Notes: generated by a model from the letters alone, not told the origin. A stretch of DNA of 64,000 bases from Alectoria sarmentosa (GCA_009733775.1 WOGZ01000069.1:1-64000), one strand, 5' to 3'. Positions 37,748 to 48,948 are shown, counted from the stretch's first letter. Program-made: numbers and translations.

Positions 37748-38690
37748 CTATGAGTTTAAGATCTGGGCGGAAAGCTCCGAAGGTCTCACAAAATAATCCC
37801 GAAGTCGATCCTGCACAATCTCTAATATGCTCCATTCTTCCCCAGCAAAGTAGAAGTCGTCCGGCACCATGATATCACTGCTGTGATCCTGAATAAGTTT
37901 CCATGTATAGACTCAACAGGTGTGGTTGGCCTGGCAAATGAACCTGACCTGTCTAGGATTTTGGCTGTCTTCGTCGGAGCCTTCTCGATATCGTTCTCCT
38001 TAAAAACCCTCCCAACAGTCGCAGAGGTCCATCAAGAGGTAGGACATTGCCGTTGGATATTTTTGACCACCAGCGACGTTATCGACGTCAAAGCCATACT
38101 GAGTAGTACGATTGGTGGCAGGTACCATCCCAGATGGTCCACCTGCGGATCGACTGCGGCCAGCAAAGCTCTGGCTCCTGCCTACACTGTCTTTGTGACT
38201 CTCATAGAAGCTCATGCCAGTCCGCATGCCAGGGTGTTGGCAAGCTATCTAAGAGTCTTGAAGTCGACGTTTAATTTGAGGAGCTAGGCGATGCCAACGC
38301 CGACTGCGGCAGATAAGATGTGTCCTATGATAGTGTTTCGAGGCTGGGCGAGCGGTGATTCGATGGCATTAACTTCCAAGATCGCTGCAGCACCCTCAAC
38401 ATATCAGCATTAACTTCGCCAGCAAGATCCGCAACGTGAGACGTACGAAGCTTGCAATGAGAAGCGGGGCTCCATAATCTTTGATGGCTGGCACCATGAA
38501 AGTCGTCTCAATTACCGCCACTCCGACGAATGCCCGAAGACAGCCCGTCCTGCAACGAGTATGTAGCCAATTTGAGACCGTGCCCTGTCTCGATGCCCGA
38601 GGAAGTGGGAAAGAGGTCTCAAGAGCCTATACACTAGGTTACGAGGAATGTGTGGCTGTAGTTGTCGACATCGAACTGCCAATCCTCAGC
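37748..38690 (-). pseudogene. HPP-family integral membrane protein, dead copy
   Basis: Minus-strand pieces match the fungal HPP family in order. QFDVDNY (about 38645-38680) is the N-terminal motif. Then come VAVIETTFM and IKDYGAPLLIASF, a still-splicable 52-bp intron (38446-38395), AIESPLAQPRNTIIGHILSA, LLAAVDPQVDHLGWYLPPI and NIQRQCP. A distal frame has VPDDFYFAGEEW...ILEIVQDRL ending at TAG 37748. Inactivating changes include in-frame stops at 38284-38286, 38245-38247, 38212-38214, 38182-38184 and 38032-38034, at least two frameshifts, loss of a start, and loss of the His-Pro-Pro signature itself between KTV and AGA. Two stops replace expected Trp codons (G to A). HPP proteins have 4-5 membrane spans and are linked to anion or nitrite transport in other organisms. 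Confidence 0.85.
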
Positions 38691-39126
38691 CTCCAAGACA
38701 CGCATCTCATTTTCTCCTCATAGTAACACTGAGCCATCGTATGCTCTGGTATTGATATGAAACAGAAGGAGGAGGGAATGGTCTGACAATTGTCTCTCGA
38801 AGGGACGAGCTCTGATGTTGAGAATGCGCCATACCGTAAGCCGCGGAGTTCGTAGGGCACGTGTAAAGCATGATTGATGTCAATGTTTCACGGACGAGAA
38901 GGTTAATAAAGAGAGAGGCGCAATGACACAGAAATGCAAAAGGAAGGTTAGCAACCGCAGAGCGGAGGTCAAAACGAAAAAGCGGATGCCTGAAGCCTCA
39001 AGTGTTGAACATCGTTGCATAGCTTCATCGGCAAGGACGCAAACGCCGAGAATTCCTGAGAATTGCAGCAGCGTGAAAGAAGATGGATGGCTATGTACTC
39101 AGCTTATGTTACTCTGTAGAATGCTA
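38691..39126. other. Intergenic, no gene seen
   Basis: Short region between the HPP pseudogene and the 3' end of the oxidoreductase gene. A plus-strand frame at 38923-39186 overlaps the oxidoreductase terminus and has no recognisable domain. Confidence 0.45.
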
Positions 39127-40345
39127 TCAATCTATCTCAGCATAATTTTCTCTGATATCAAGTGTTCTTCCTTCCTTCGAGCTTAACCTTGCTAGCTCGA
39201 TCAAGCGAATAACATCTCTTGGAGTCTCAGGTTTCACTGGCACATCATCTTGCCCAGCTAAAGCCTTTGCGAATTGGCCGTAGAAAGCGCTGTATGTGAC
39301 GGGCTCAATATTAGCACAGGTTTGTGTTTTCAGCTGACCGCCTTGCACAGTCGTCAAGGTGCCCACGCGTTCTTTCGATTCAATGCCGAAGCCGGAGTCA
39401 CCCGGCTTCTTGCCTGCTTTAAGGTGGTCCTCTTGGGGATCGATGTGGAACTAAATCAGGGTCAATGTCGACTCAAGACACGCGTAGAAAAGATAGCTAC
39501 TTCACCTTTTTATAGCTTCCCTTGTCCCCTCGCACCCAATACCGTAGCTGATTCTCTTCTGGACTCACTACCGCAGCTTTCACCGTTGTGAGCAATCCGG
39601 AATTATAGTGAAGCAGTACAGTACACGAGTCTTCAACTTCCCCAGGATTGTGTTCGCGCTGGGATCCAACGAATCCAGTAATTTTGTCCGGTAGGCCAAA
39701 AGCCACCACTGCCTGATCTATCAAGTGTGTCCCTAAATCGTACACCGCCCCTCCACCAGGTAAGAATTTGGCCTTCCAGGTACTCGTAGGATCTGGAGCG
39801 TCCGGTCTGTGCCGGTCATAGTGTGTCTCAAATTCCACTACGCGGCCGAGTGCTTTTTGATCCAACAGCTTTGAGAGGGTCAGGAAGTCGGTATCCCATC
39901 GGCGGTTTTGGTACACGGTGAGGAGCCGGTCATGCTTCTTTGCAATGGCAATGAGCTCGCTTGCTTCTTTCGAGGAGGGCGTGAAAGGCTTTTCAATTAT
40001 GACATGTTTGCCATGCTCTAGAGCTAGTTTGCCGAGTTCGAAGTGGCTTGTTGGTGCTGTCGTTACAACTACTACCCCAACTTCAGAGTCTTGGACCATC
40101 TCTTCGCTTGAGCGATAGCTCTTGATGCCTGGGTGGTCCTTTTCGGCGTCATCGTTTGGCTTTGGGGTCCGCTGGACGACGGCGTAGAGCTTCAGCTCTG
40201 GAGCCACTTGGATCAGAGGGATATGAAAGACCTGTAGAGGCAATCAGCAGGGGAGAAGACCTCGAAGTTGACGGCCGGGGGTCTGATTTACTTTGGCGGA
40301 CAAGCCATAGCCGATGATGGCAACGTTGTAGGGCTTGGGAGTCAT
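39127..40345 (-). CDS. Gfo/Idh/MocA-family NAD(P)-dependent oxidoreductase
   Basis: Three exons, 40345-40292, 40231-39506 and 39450-39127, with introns of 60 and 55 bp (both phase 0), give 367 aa, a normal family length. Exon 1 (18 codons) holds the start of the Rossmann fold, NVAIIGYGLSAK, and exon 2 continues VFHIPLI. Then come VVVVTTAPTSHFELG, the hallmark IIEKPF (Glu98-Lys99-Pro100, with the lysine at the nicotinamide/substrate site), YQNRRWDTDFLTL, GGGAVYDLGTHLIDQ (the second conserved signature, with catalytic His) and a C-terminal alpha/beta domain. The subgroup resembles bacterial YdgJ/YhhX-like proteins; the substrate, probably a sugar or cyclic alcohol, cannot be told. It is cytosolic, with no signal peptide. 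No neighbouring gene suggests a pathway. Confidence 0.9.
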
Positions 40346-43250
40346 TGCTCAAGCGCTAACCTGGGTCCAAGATCTGAGGTTTGAGGCCGAACGGCAATAG
40401 TGGTGAGTAAGAGAGCGCTGCCGTCATTGAGAGCATGCCTTCCAAGTCAGTGAGGGAGGGCGGGGAAAGCATTACAAGTGCTAGAGTACGGAGGCCTGTA
40501 ACTTTAGTAGACGCAGATAACCTGCTGAACCGCTGACGTGCTTCTTTTCATTGTTCCGTTTCGAGCCAACTTTCACATTCTCAGATATACTTATGACTTC
40601 TCTGCGATGAGTAGGGTCGAGGAAGCACAGTAAGTGCCTAATCTAAAAGCTGCCACATGCTTTCTCCGAGTGGTGGGCAGTGGCAAGTTCCATCATTTCA
40701 TGGCCAACAACGACAAAGTTCCTTGCGGTTTATGTTTATCTCGACTTCCATTTCTCTCAATGCATTTCGTGACCTCGATACCGTCCTGTTGAAAATTAGC
40801 GAATACGACTAGATGAATCACTGTTGATAGTCCTCTGTCAGATTGTGGCTATTGACAAGGTCACCATATGTCCAGTTTGGATTCCCTTTCATTCCCGTAT
40901 TCAACCTCTCCTCCCTCTGCGCTTTTCATAACGATCACTTTATCCGCCTCTCTCTGCTTCGACACCATTTATCTGTCTAGACACGTCCTGCTTTTGCTTA
41001 TTTACACTACTGTGGACTTACTCTAGGTATGGTGCCTTGTCTGGCTTGATAATAATGTCTGCAGCAAGAACCGCTCCCGCAGTCAACAGCTTTTAGTACT
41101 CGCAAATCTTGAGATCGGTAGTATACGCTGGCCCATGGCCGAAGACATCAGACCAACTTGCGTGAGAGTGCCACTCGTGTGAAGTCTCTTGACTGGGTCG
41201 GCACTAGGACCCACAAAGGATCTTGACGGTTTCACTCGAACTCGCCAGGTCTACCAGCGACATGATCACAGCAGCAAATCCCGGGTTCATTTCCAGACCA
41301 AAATACTCCCGGTCTCCTCCTTGTCTCCACGTTCCTCGAAGAAAATGCAAGATTACCTGCTTGACAGTCAGACTCACCGTCCTAAACTTGGCTATGGATC
41401 TTTCAGCCAAGATCACGATCGTACCCAACACATCTACCGAGCTCTACTATTACTCACGGCTTCCACTCCACAATGAAACCCGCAACGATCTTCATTTTAT
41501 CGTTGCAAAAGTTCATGAGATACTCTATTGGCCCGACCGTATTCGTCAATGGCTTCCAGAACTTTCAACCTCTCTGTGGATGACCTCGGATCTCTTCTAT
41601 AGAAGGATGACGGTATATAAAGCGTAGTAACTCAATCTGTCGCCTATCGTCGAACTACAGAGTAATGTCAGTCTGAGAACAGCTCTCGGAGACAACACAT
41701 TGCACACTCACGAACGAGACCCTATTTTCTTGTGCTTGGTACGCTTTCTTGTCGTCAAAGTCGTCTGCACCTTTCTGGCCCATCGTGGATACAGGTATTC
41801 TGAAAGTTCTATAATTATTAAAGCTACATTACAGATATTTATGGTCTGTGCGTCTGCAATCAATAATTCTTGCTGTCCTCGACAAGCAGATTATGAAACG
41901 GATACATCTCCGACACTGCTTATGCAATGGACAAATTTGGCGCCGGCTATGGTGCAGTGTTCTCAATTTTGTCTGGGACCCCTCACTTGGCTTGCATGGT
42001 TCCTTGCAGCGAAAAATGCAAGGCGTTGGTGATTCGCTGGAGCTTCGTCCGATGCGTTTTCTTAGTGGGCATTTTGATATAGCAGCCATGAGCTGCTCTA
42101 GCGTCACCTGTCTACCAATGAGAAGCTGGACCACTGAGCGAACAGGTCCGGTAACATCATTCGCAAAGCTTTCTTTGCCTCTCAATCAAAGCCTGATTCA
42201 TGCATGAAAGTTCGCCTGGCGAGCCAACTCAACCTACCCGAGATCTCAAATCTTGCAACGGAATCGAGCCTTGTGGGGTGCATACTGCCAAAATTGCAGT
42301 CTTTGATTCGTGATGTCAACATTGATCCTATCATTGAATCTTCTTAAATGGACCAACCCTCTCGCGAAACAGAGAGGTTTAATGCCCCAATTGGACTGTG
42401 AGATTAGGAAATGGGTTCGCTTTGCACTCAATATTGGCGGAGGTACCCCCGTTATTTCAGCTCCGGTCACTGCTTTGGGGCATTCGTTCTCGTGTCAACA
42501 CTGATAATAACCATTTCGTCCAGACCGGAAGAAACTGCGGCTAGTGAAGGGGAAAACCTGGAATTTCAAGAAAATCCTATCAAGCGCTCACACTCCTCTA
42601 ATCGAGCTTTGAGGGGGCAAATCTATAGATCGGTGTCTTTCTTTTTTTGGATAAGATTTTGGTAAGCAGGTAGCCTGAATGGCAACAGCGTCATTCACGG
42701 AGCAAGAGGGCCCAATGAGTACATGAATGGCATCAATGGTGTCAAACAGAAGCTTGGAACGGTACGGCCATGGATGGTCTGATTAACAGCTTCAATGGGT
42801 ACACGAACGGGTGAAAAGCATGACTGAAGTCTGTGGAAAGGAAAAAGAGACCGTGGATAGCTCGATAGTAGTGATGATTATTATAAGGAAGGTCGTGCAG
42901 AATTCGGGCATTTAGATCAAGTACTCTAGTTTCCGCCGATAACCAGAGGCATTCAACAGCGCCACCACGCCAACCAAAATCAGTCACAGTAACCCACGTT
43001 CCTTCCTGACTGTGTCTGATCATACAATGGAACTCCGTGCGGAAAGAAGCGTGGAGATTCTTCCGCCTGTTCTCATAGACGTACACTGGGCTGCGTATAG
43101 CTTCACTTTCAATGACCATACCCTTTTGCAAATGAATCACTAGACCAAGTCACCAGACTACACGGAATCTTCCCGATATTCACCATAATCTTGAGATGAC
43201 CTCTCATGCTGACGCACTTACGATCCTAGCAGGCTACTCACCCTTCCACA
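40346..43250. other. 2.9 kb without a recognised gene
   Basis: Open frames of 95-134 codons occur (plus 41189-41476, 41223-41627, 41700-42032 and 41848-42207; minus 42742-43140) but none shows a domain I recognise. The minus frame 42742-43140 has a fairly protein-like composition and would be divergent from the ATP-grasp gene; it is not called. The region contains the promoters of the oxidoreductase (left) and the ATP-grasp gene (right). Confidence 0.4.
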
Positions 43251-44855
43251 ATGCTCGACGCCCGCTCACCCAATAGCCTTCATTTTGCCCAGAATGCTTC
43301 CCTTGTTGTCCTCTCACTCCTCTTCCTCCCGCTTTCCACATTACTCCTCTTCGCCAGCTACGTGACACGGCCTTTCCTCAGCAATGAAGATGCTGCAAGG
43401 AAGCACATCCTGAGCAGCGCCAGTGGTAGGGACTCAAGTTTCCGTCCGAAGACCGTCCTCGTCACAGGCGTCGGTAAGACAAAGGGCCTGTTTTTAGCAA
43501 GAGCATTCTACAAAGCAGGCCACAATGTCGTCGGCGCCGACTTCGAGCCACAAGGAATACCAGTATGTGGGAGATTCAGCAAGGCGTTACGGAGCTTCTA
43601 CAGGTTGCCTAAACCGAATGAGAAAGTCGGGGCGGCATACTATATCGCTGCCCTGCTACATATCGTGAGGAAAGAGAAGGTGGATCTATGGGTCAGCTGC
43701 TCGGGTGACGTATCTGGGTTAGAAGACGGGCAGGCGAAAGAGGTGCTGGAGAGGACGAGTGACGTGCGGTGCATACAGTTTGACGTCGTGACAACGCAGA
43801 TGTTGCATGAGAAGGATGCCTTCGTCGCTCAAACCCAACGCCTTGGCCTACCGACACTCGAAACGCATAATGTCACCAGCAGAGCTGCTGTGCATAAAGT
43901 GCTCAATGAGAGCCCGAGGACTAAGAAGAGATATATCATGAAGAGCGTTGGCATGGATGACGCGAGTAGGGGGATTATGACGGTCCTGCCAAAGAGGACC
44001 ATCAGTGAGACATACAACCATGTCTCCGCCATTCCTATATCTGGGAACAAGCCGTGGATACTACAGCAGTTTATCAAGGGGAGGGAATACTGCACCCATG
44101 CTCTGATTGTTAATGACGAGGTCAAGGCGTTCGTCGCCTGCCCTTCCTCGGAACTTCTTATGCACTACGAAGCCCTCCCTTCCGACTCAACGCTCAGTCG
44201 TGCCATGCTACGCTTCACAGAAGAGTTTGTGAGGAGGAGCGGAAGCTACATGACAGGCCACCTATCCTTCAACTTCCTCATCGAAGAACTCGTCTCGGAG
44301 AAAGGGGCGCAGATGACTCTCTTGCCGATCGATTGCAATCCACAAGCTCACACGGCCATGGTGCTTTTGTACGGACAAGAACGGGCCATGGCCGAGGCGT
44401 ATCTCACAGCTTTGACACCACAAACCAATAGCGTAAGAGAGAGGCCAATTGCAAATGGCTACGCTGACGCAAAATCCGAGCCCCCTTCTTCTCCCACCAC
44501 GCCAACACAATTCCACCCAAACATCAATGACTACACCACCGCACCACCCGAACCCTCCACACCCGTCACCCCGGTCAACCCAGCGCGATACTACTGGCTC
44601 CCCCACGACCTCTTCACCCTCCTCCTCCTTCCCCTCCTCGACCGCCAGACCACCACATCAGCATACCTGCTCAACTGCCAGACCTTTCTGCAGCACCTGC
44701 TCCTTTGGAAAGATGGCACGTACGAGCTCTGGGACCCGCTGCCAGCGTGGTGGCTGTACCATGCGTACTGGCCTGGACAGTTTTTGGCTAAGACGGTCAT
44801 GGGGGCAAGGTGGAGTAGGGTTGATGTGTTTACGGGTAAGATTTTCGAGTGCTGA
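43251..44855 (+). CDS. Membrane-anchored ATP-grasp-type ligase
   Basis: A single exon encodes 534 aa. An N-terminal hydrophobic segment (about 16-38, VVLSLLFLPLSTLLLFASYV) suggests a membrane anchor. A pre-ATP-grasp Rossmann-like domain follows (KTVLVTGVGKTKGLFLARAF, VVGADFE), then an ATP-grasp domain: YIMKSVGMDDASRG (nucleotide lysine), WILQQFIKGREYCTHALI, and LLPIDCNPQAHTAM, the Mg site usually written E.NPR, with Gln in place of Arg here. A Pro/Ser/Thr-rich insert (about 395-445) precedes a C-terminal hydrophobic and Trp-rich part (LFTLLLLPLLD, LPAWWLYHAYW). ATP-grasp enzymes join a carboxylate to an amine or thiol through an acyl phosphate. The substrate is unknown. It is tail-to-tail with the MFS transporter. 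Fungal homologues are often annotated as carbamoyl-phosphate-synthase-like. Confidence 0.8.
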   Translation: MLDARSPNSLHFAQNASLVVLSLLFLPLSTLLLFASYVTRPFLSNEDAARKHILSSASGRDSSFRPKTVLVTGVGKTKGLFLARAFYKAGHNVVGADFEPQGIPVCGRFSKALRSFYRLPKPNEKVGAAYYIAALLHIVRKEKVDLWVSCSGDVSGLEDGQAKEVLERTSDVRCIQFDVVTTQMLHEKDAFVAQTQRLGLPTLETHNVTSRAAVHKVLNESPRTKKRYIMKSVGMDDASRGIMTVLPKRTISETYNHVSAIPISGNKPWILQQFIKGREYCTHALIVNDEVKAFVACPSSELLMHYEALPSDSTLSRAMLRFTEEFVRRSGSYMTGHLSFNFLIEELVSEKGAQMTLLPIDCNPQAHTAMVLLYGQERAMAEAYLTALTPQTNSVRERPIANGYADAKSEPPSSPTTPTQFHPNINDYTTAPPEPSTPVTPVNPARYYWLPHDLFTLLLLPLLDRQTTTSAYLLNCQTFLQHLLLWKDGTYELWDPLPAWWLYHAYWPGQFLAKTVMGARWSRVDVFTGKIFEC

Positions 44856-45508
44856 CAAGGGCGTGGCGGATGGGGGGGAAAAGCGATTTTGGCGCAGAGT
44901 TCGTGGGCCCGGTTGATGGTGTCGTGGAGTTGGGAGGGGTTGTGTCCTGTTGTATATAAAACATACATAGGTACATACATAGGTTACATGCACATATATC
45001 TGGTCTCGTACCCACACCTCCTTTAAATTCACAGTAGTCACAGTGAGGATGAATGGTGGTGATGCACTACAGGAAACAACTTCTCCTCAGCGTGGTGGGT
45101 AGGTACAGAGAGGGCATGTTTTTCTCCGTGGCGAGAAGTTGGCTTCGTGCTCGGCGCTCATAAGATTACTTGTTTTGCGTTTCAGGTTGAGCGCATTTTT
45201 ATTGGGACTTGCTTGCACTGTATTTATCAAAAAAACGCCATCTATGCACGACTGATGCTCCAGCGCCTTCCTTCCCTGCGGCGGGTACCCCCCCCTCTCT
45301 CTTGGTCAGTAGAGTCGCCTACCTGTCTGTCAAGACGTGGTTTTCCGTTTCTATTTTTGTTCTGTTGTGTTCTGTTCTGAGTTCGTTTCATTTCATCCGT
45401 GAGACAGGAGATAGAGAGCGTTCATCGAGTAAGGAGGTGGCGCTTCGAGCAACCACCACCATACACACACACACACATACACACACACACACGCACGCAC
45501 GCACACGT
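44856..45508. other. Intergenic between convergent ATP-grasp and MFS genes
   Basis: It holds both 3' flanks. A CA-type microsatellite occupies 45461-45506 (about 20 CA units interrupted by TA and CG steps), ending immediately before the MFS stop codon, so it probably lies in the MFS 3' UTR. Nothing else was seen. Confidence 0.65.
45461..45506. repeat. CA/GT microsatellite
   Basis: A near-continuous run of CA dinucleotides, with one ATAC interruption and a CGCA variant at the right side, is visible directly. Confidence 0.95.
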
Positions 45509-47545
45509 TCACGACATGGCGAACTTGCTCCTCGACCGCATTTTGGCGCCGTTGAAGTACAGCGTGAACATACCAATGATACCCATGATGCTCAATCCGG
45601 CTAATGTAGTGACACCTTTGTCAATGCCCAAGTTGAGGAACAGCGGCCGCGAGAACAAAATGCAGCCGCACGCCATGGCTGAACGAAAGAAATCGTTGCT
45701 GGCGAAGAGCGAGGCGGCGTATTGTGGGTACGAGAGCGGCACGTAGACGAAGATGCATTGGAGTATCACGAAGACGGCAATGGCGAATACGACGATACCA
45801 ATAACGCTGGCGATCCAAGGGATATCAGGTCTTGCGGTCCAAGCAAAGATGAACAAGCCGGCCGGAGGGAAGAAGGATGCGATGAGCGCGGGCACGAGAC
45901 GGTGTTCCTGGGCGCGAAGCCCGTGCGCCATGATATCAGGCACGAGGTAGAAGTACAGATATAAGACGTACGCTAGCACTCCGATCCCACAGGCGACGAG
46001 GATGCAAGTGAAGACGACGCCGACGGTGCCGAGGGTGAAGTGGTAGAAGACCGGGTAGACGAGCGGGAAGGCTTCGAAGAAGGAGTAGTAGATCCCATAG
46101 ACGAGGGCGGTGTAAAAGTTTACGAAAGCGATGGCCGGGTCTTTGATGGTTATCTCCAAAGGTTTGATGATGGCGGATACGATGGCTTTCGAGGGCTTGA
46201 TGTTCTTCTGGTCGATCTCTGATTGCGAGCGCAGACGGATGTCGCCGGTAAGTGCGCGCAGACGTTGGGCGCGGCGGAGGAGTATGTTGGGGGTGGAGGT
46301 CTCGGGAATGAAAAGTAACATGAGGACCAAAACCGGGCCTGCGATCCAGATAATTTCCCAAAGCGACCAACGCCAGCCTTTCGCCATGACTGCGAAGCCA
46401 GACAAGAGAGGCCCGAGCGAAGGACCACAGTAAGCGGCGGAGACCCAGAAGGTGAGGGCGTAGGGGAGCTTGAGGAGAGAATACATGTCTTGCATTGTGG
46501 CACCGCCGGTGGCGAGGCAAGGGCTGCCGAAGAAACCTTGAAGGAAGCGGAGCACGAGGAGGCCTGCGAAGTTGTTGACCAAAGCAGTCGGGACGGAGAG
46601 GATGACGAAGATGACCATTGTGACAGCGTAGATTGGACTTCGACCGACGATGGGGATTTCGCTGAGAGGCGCCCAAAGTAGGGGTCCCATGCCGTAGGCG
46701 AGGACGTAGAGGGAGAGAGGGAGCGAGGCGTCGGTTGGGGAGACGCCAAAGCGTTTGATGACGCCGAATTCGCCAGAAGAGTAGATTGCGGAGCCGCAGT
46801 AGACGGCGAATGTGTAGGCGCAGATGAGCATGGCAATGAAGCCGCGCTTGCCATTGGACCAGTTTTGGGGGTTTGCTGCGTCGTCGGTTGAGTACCAGTC
46901 GACTAGAATATGGCCGTCTGGTGTTTTCTGTGGCACAATGACCAGGGACATTGGGCGTTCGCGACGCTGTTCTGCTTCGGCTTGTAGACGTTCTGCTGTA
47001 TAAGAGTAGGTACTTTCCCTCTTCCTGGAGTATGTACTTTCCCTTTTCCTAGAGTATGTACTTTCTCTTTTCCCAGAGTATGTCCTTTCTCTGATCCTGG
47101 CGGGCGGTAATGCAGCTGGTTCCTCGATATCACCGGACTCGATGTTGCGGTTTGTGACATGATGTTGGAGCTCTGGCAAGTCATCTGCTTCCCTGATGCT
47201 AGTTGCATCTTGCTCTGAATCAAAGCGTGACGGTGCAAAGGTTTGGAGAATGTAAGTCTCGGAGCCAGAGCGTGATGGTGGGTTGGTGTTGGGACCAGAG
47301 CGTGATGGTGGGAAAATGCCTGAATCGGACGGTGATGGTGGGAAAGTGCCTGATTGTGGTGATGGAGCGTAAGTGACTGAATCAGAGGGTGAGGGGCCGG
47401 ATTTCTCTGAAGGTGGGTACAGCTTGGTGCTGTAGGTTTCTGGGAGTTGGAAGCCAGGAAGTTCTTCAGGGTATCTGAAGACTTTTCTCCTAGTAACGAA
47501 GCGAAGGAGCTGCCCAATGGGGGCCTCACGAATGAGGTCCGACAT
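45509..47545 (-). CDS. MFS multidrug-type transporter (DHA1 / FLR1-like)
   Basis: A single exon encodes 678 aa. Residues 1-215 form a long cytosolic Ser/Pro/Arg-rich tail with two internal repeats: PSRSG/SPSDSG-type units (about 50-107) and three copies of KRESTYSR (159-182), encoded by 24-bp repeats at about 47010-47085. The transporter core starts after DWYSTDDAANPQNWSNGKR (216-234), the pre-TM1 motif typical of fungal DHA1 exporters. It continues through about 12 hydrophobic segments with GPLLWAPLSE (motif A region), LRFLQGFFGSPCLATGG (motif C-like) and PETSTP. Homologues export azoles, polyamines or toxins by proton antiport at the plasma membrane; the substrate here is not predictable. 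The ATG at 47545 begins MSDLIREAPIG. It is convergent with the ATP-grasp gene. Confidence 0.92.
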   Translation of the reverse strand: MSDLIREAPIGQLLRFVTRRKVFRYPEELPGFQLPETYSTKLYPPSEKSGPSPSDSVTYAPSPQSGTFPPSPSDSGIFPPSRSGPNTNPPSRSGSETYILQTFAPSRFDSEQDATSIREADDLPELQHHVTNRNIESGDIEEPAALPPARIRERTYSGKRESTYSRKRESTYSRKRESTYSYTAERLQAEAEQRRERPMSLVIVPQKTPDGHILVDWYSTDDAANPQNWSNGKRGFIAMLICAYTFAVYCGSAIYSSGEFGVIKRFGVSPTDASLPLSLYVLAYGMGPLLWAPLSEIPIVGRSPIYAVTMVIFVILSVPTALVNNFAGLLVLRFLQGFFGSPCLATGGATMQDMYSLLKLPYALTFWVSAAYCGPSLGPLLSGFAVMAKGWRWSLWEIIWIAGPVLVLMLLFIPETSTPNILLRRAQRLRALTGDIRLRSQSEIDQKNIKPSKAIVSAIIKPLEITIKDPAIAFVNFYTALVYGIYYSFFEAFPLVYPVFYHFTLGTVGVVFTCILVACGIGVLAYVLYLYFYLVPDIMAHGLRAQEHRLVPALIASFFPPAGLFIFAWTARPDIPWIASVIGIVVFAIAVFVILQCIFVYVPLSYPQYAASLFASNDFFRSAMACGCILFSRPLFLNLGIDKGVTTLAGLSIMGIIGMFTLYFNGAKMRSRSKFAMS

Positions 47546-48948
47546 TTTGCAAGACTTTGAAGATATGGGTAGGAAAGAAAGCAGTCAGGAAGAATGGAAA
47601 GTGGAAAGTGGAAATTGGAAAGTGCTGGCACAGGCTGCTTGACATAGAGGGGGATGAGATAGGCACCGGCGCAGGCACCGAGGTTGGATTAGAAAGAGAG
47701 AATGGGAGAGAGGCGGAAAGATGAAAAGGAAGAGCAGGAAGAGCAGGAAGAGAAGGATGACGGGGGGGAATACGGAGTGTAGGACATTAATAGACAATCA
47801 ATGTTGGTCTCGCTGAGATTACCTAGCTTGGAGTTCAGTTACACCATCATGACATGGTTACCTTACTTACTGTACATGCTTGCTCTATGGCTGCTTGATA
47901 ATAGTGAAAGCAAGAGCAGTCAGCAAGTAGGATGTTGCATCTGCATCAAAGGATTCTTGTTATCTTCAATTTGTCAAGTGGAGTCAGTGGGGTCGGAGCC
48001 AATGGATGACGACAATATTCTGTGCCGTTGTTGGCCTTTGCTTGTCAAAATGTTGAGTGCTGATTTCCAAGCAGCGTTTCATAAATCATACATACTGTAT
48101 TTGTATCAGAAATCAGAAAAGGGTCTCCAAGGCGGTGAGATGATGTCCCGACTACGGCTCAACCGAGTCATCCAGCCTTCATTTTCTGACTCGCACATCT
48201 TCAACATGACATGAACCAGCATACGCCTGTAATGCTCGGAGCATCTATAAGACGCACACTTTGTAATTGTAAGCAGACGCTGTTGTGAGCATTTCTTCCT
48301 CTTTCTTTTCTTTCTTTTCTTGGTGGGAAGAGGTCCGTCACCACGAGTGTGGAGGATTTGGAAATCTGGCAGCCAAATCTCAGCCGTACTCTAGCGCATC
48401 CTGGCGCCTTGGCGGCATCTCAACATTTGGCACCTCGGCAAGACCTGGAAACAGGCACCAAGGCTTCACACTTCCTGAACTCAAATTCAAAAGTGCTCAC
48501 CCTCACCACTTTCTGATCATTGATAACATATTACATCCAACCCAGACTAATCGCAATATCTGACGAATACTGAACAGACTCTGCTGCTTTTTTATCCTTT
48601 TCCTTTTAATTCATGAATAGAATCTGGCAGCAAATCTCAGGGTCCCTCGGGTCCTTACTCTAGCGCCTGCTGGCGCCTTGGCGTCAGCAGCAATCCGATT
48701 TCTCAACCAACATCTGGCCCGACGGAAAAACGTGGCCGCTCATACCCTTACTGGTGGTGCCACTAAAGTCAGCAAGCTTCCCGACCAGTCATAACACAGC
48801 CGACCCACTCTAGGCTACTACAATTCCCACCGCGCGGACAAGACTCGTTCGTTCGCTCATAGCCAAGTGTCCATCTCTACGCAAAAGCCACCTCCGCTCC
48901 GCTCGAGGGCTCCTCCAGCCTCCAACCTACCTTTCTTTCCACACAATA
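47546..48948. other. Intergenic between divergent MFS and SEC72 genes
   Basis: Both promoters lie in this 1.4 kb. A plus frame at 47801-48214 (137 codons) has no recognisable domain. The sequence just upstream of the MFS start is purine-rich on the plus strand (47580-47770). One imperfect direct duplication is present. Confidence 0.5.
48364..48684. repeat. Imperfect direct duplication of about 55-60 bp, 258 bp apart
   Basis: The copies are at about 48364-48417 and 48622-48684. Both read ATCTGGCAGC..AAATCTCAG, then TACTCTAGCGC, then CTGGCGCCTTGGCG. The second copy has a short insertion (GGTCCCTCGG). It could be a duplicated regulatory segment upstream of SEC72 or a small repeat; no function is shown. 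Confidence 0.7.

Noticed and set aside
37883..38287. 134-codon plus-strand frame
   Set aside because: Antisense to the HPP pseudogene, whose conserved family motifs read on the minus strand.
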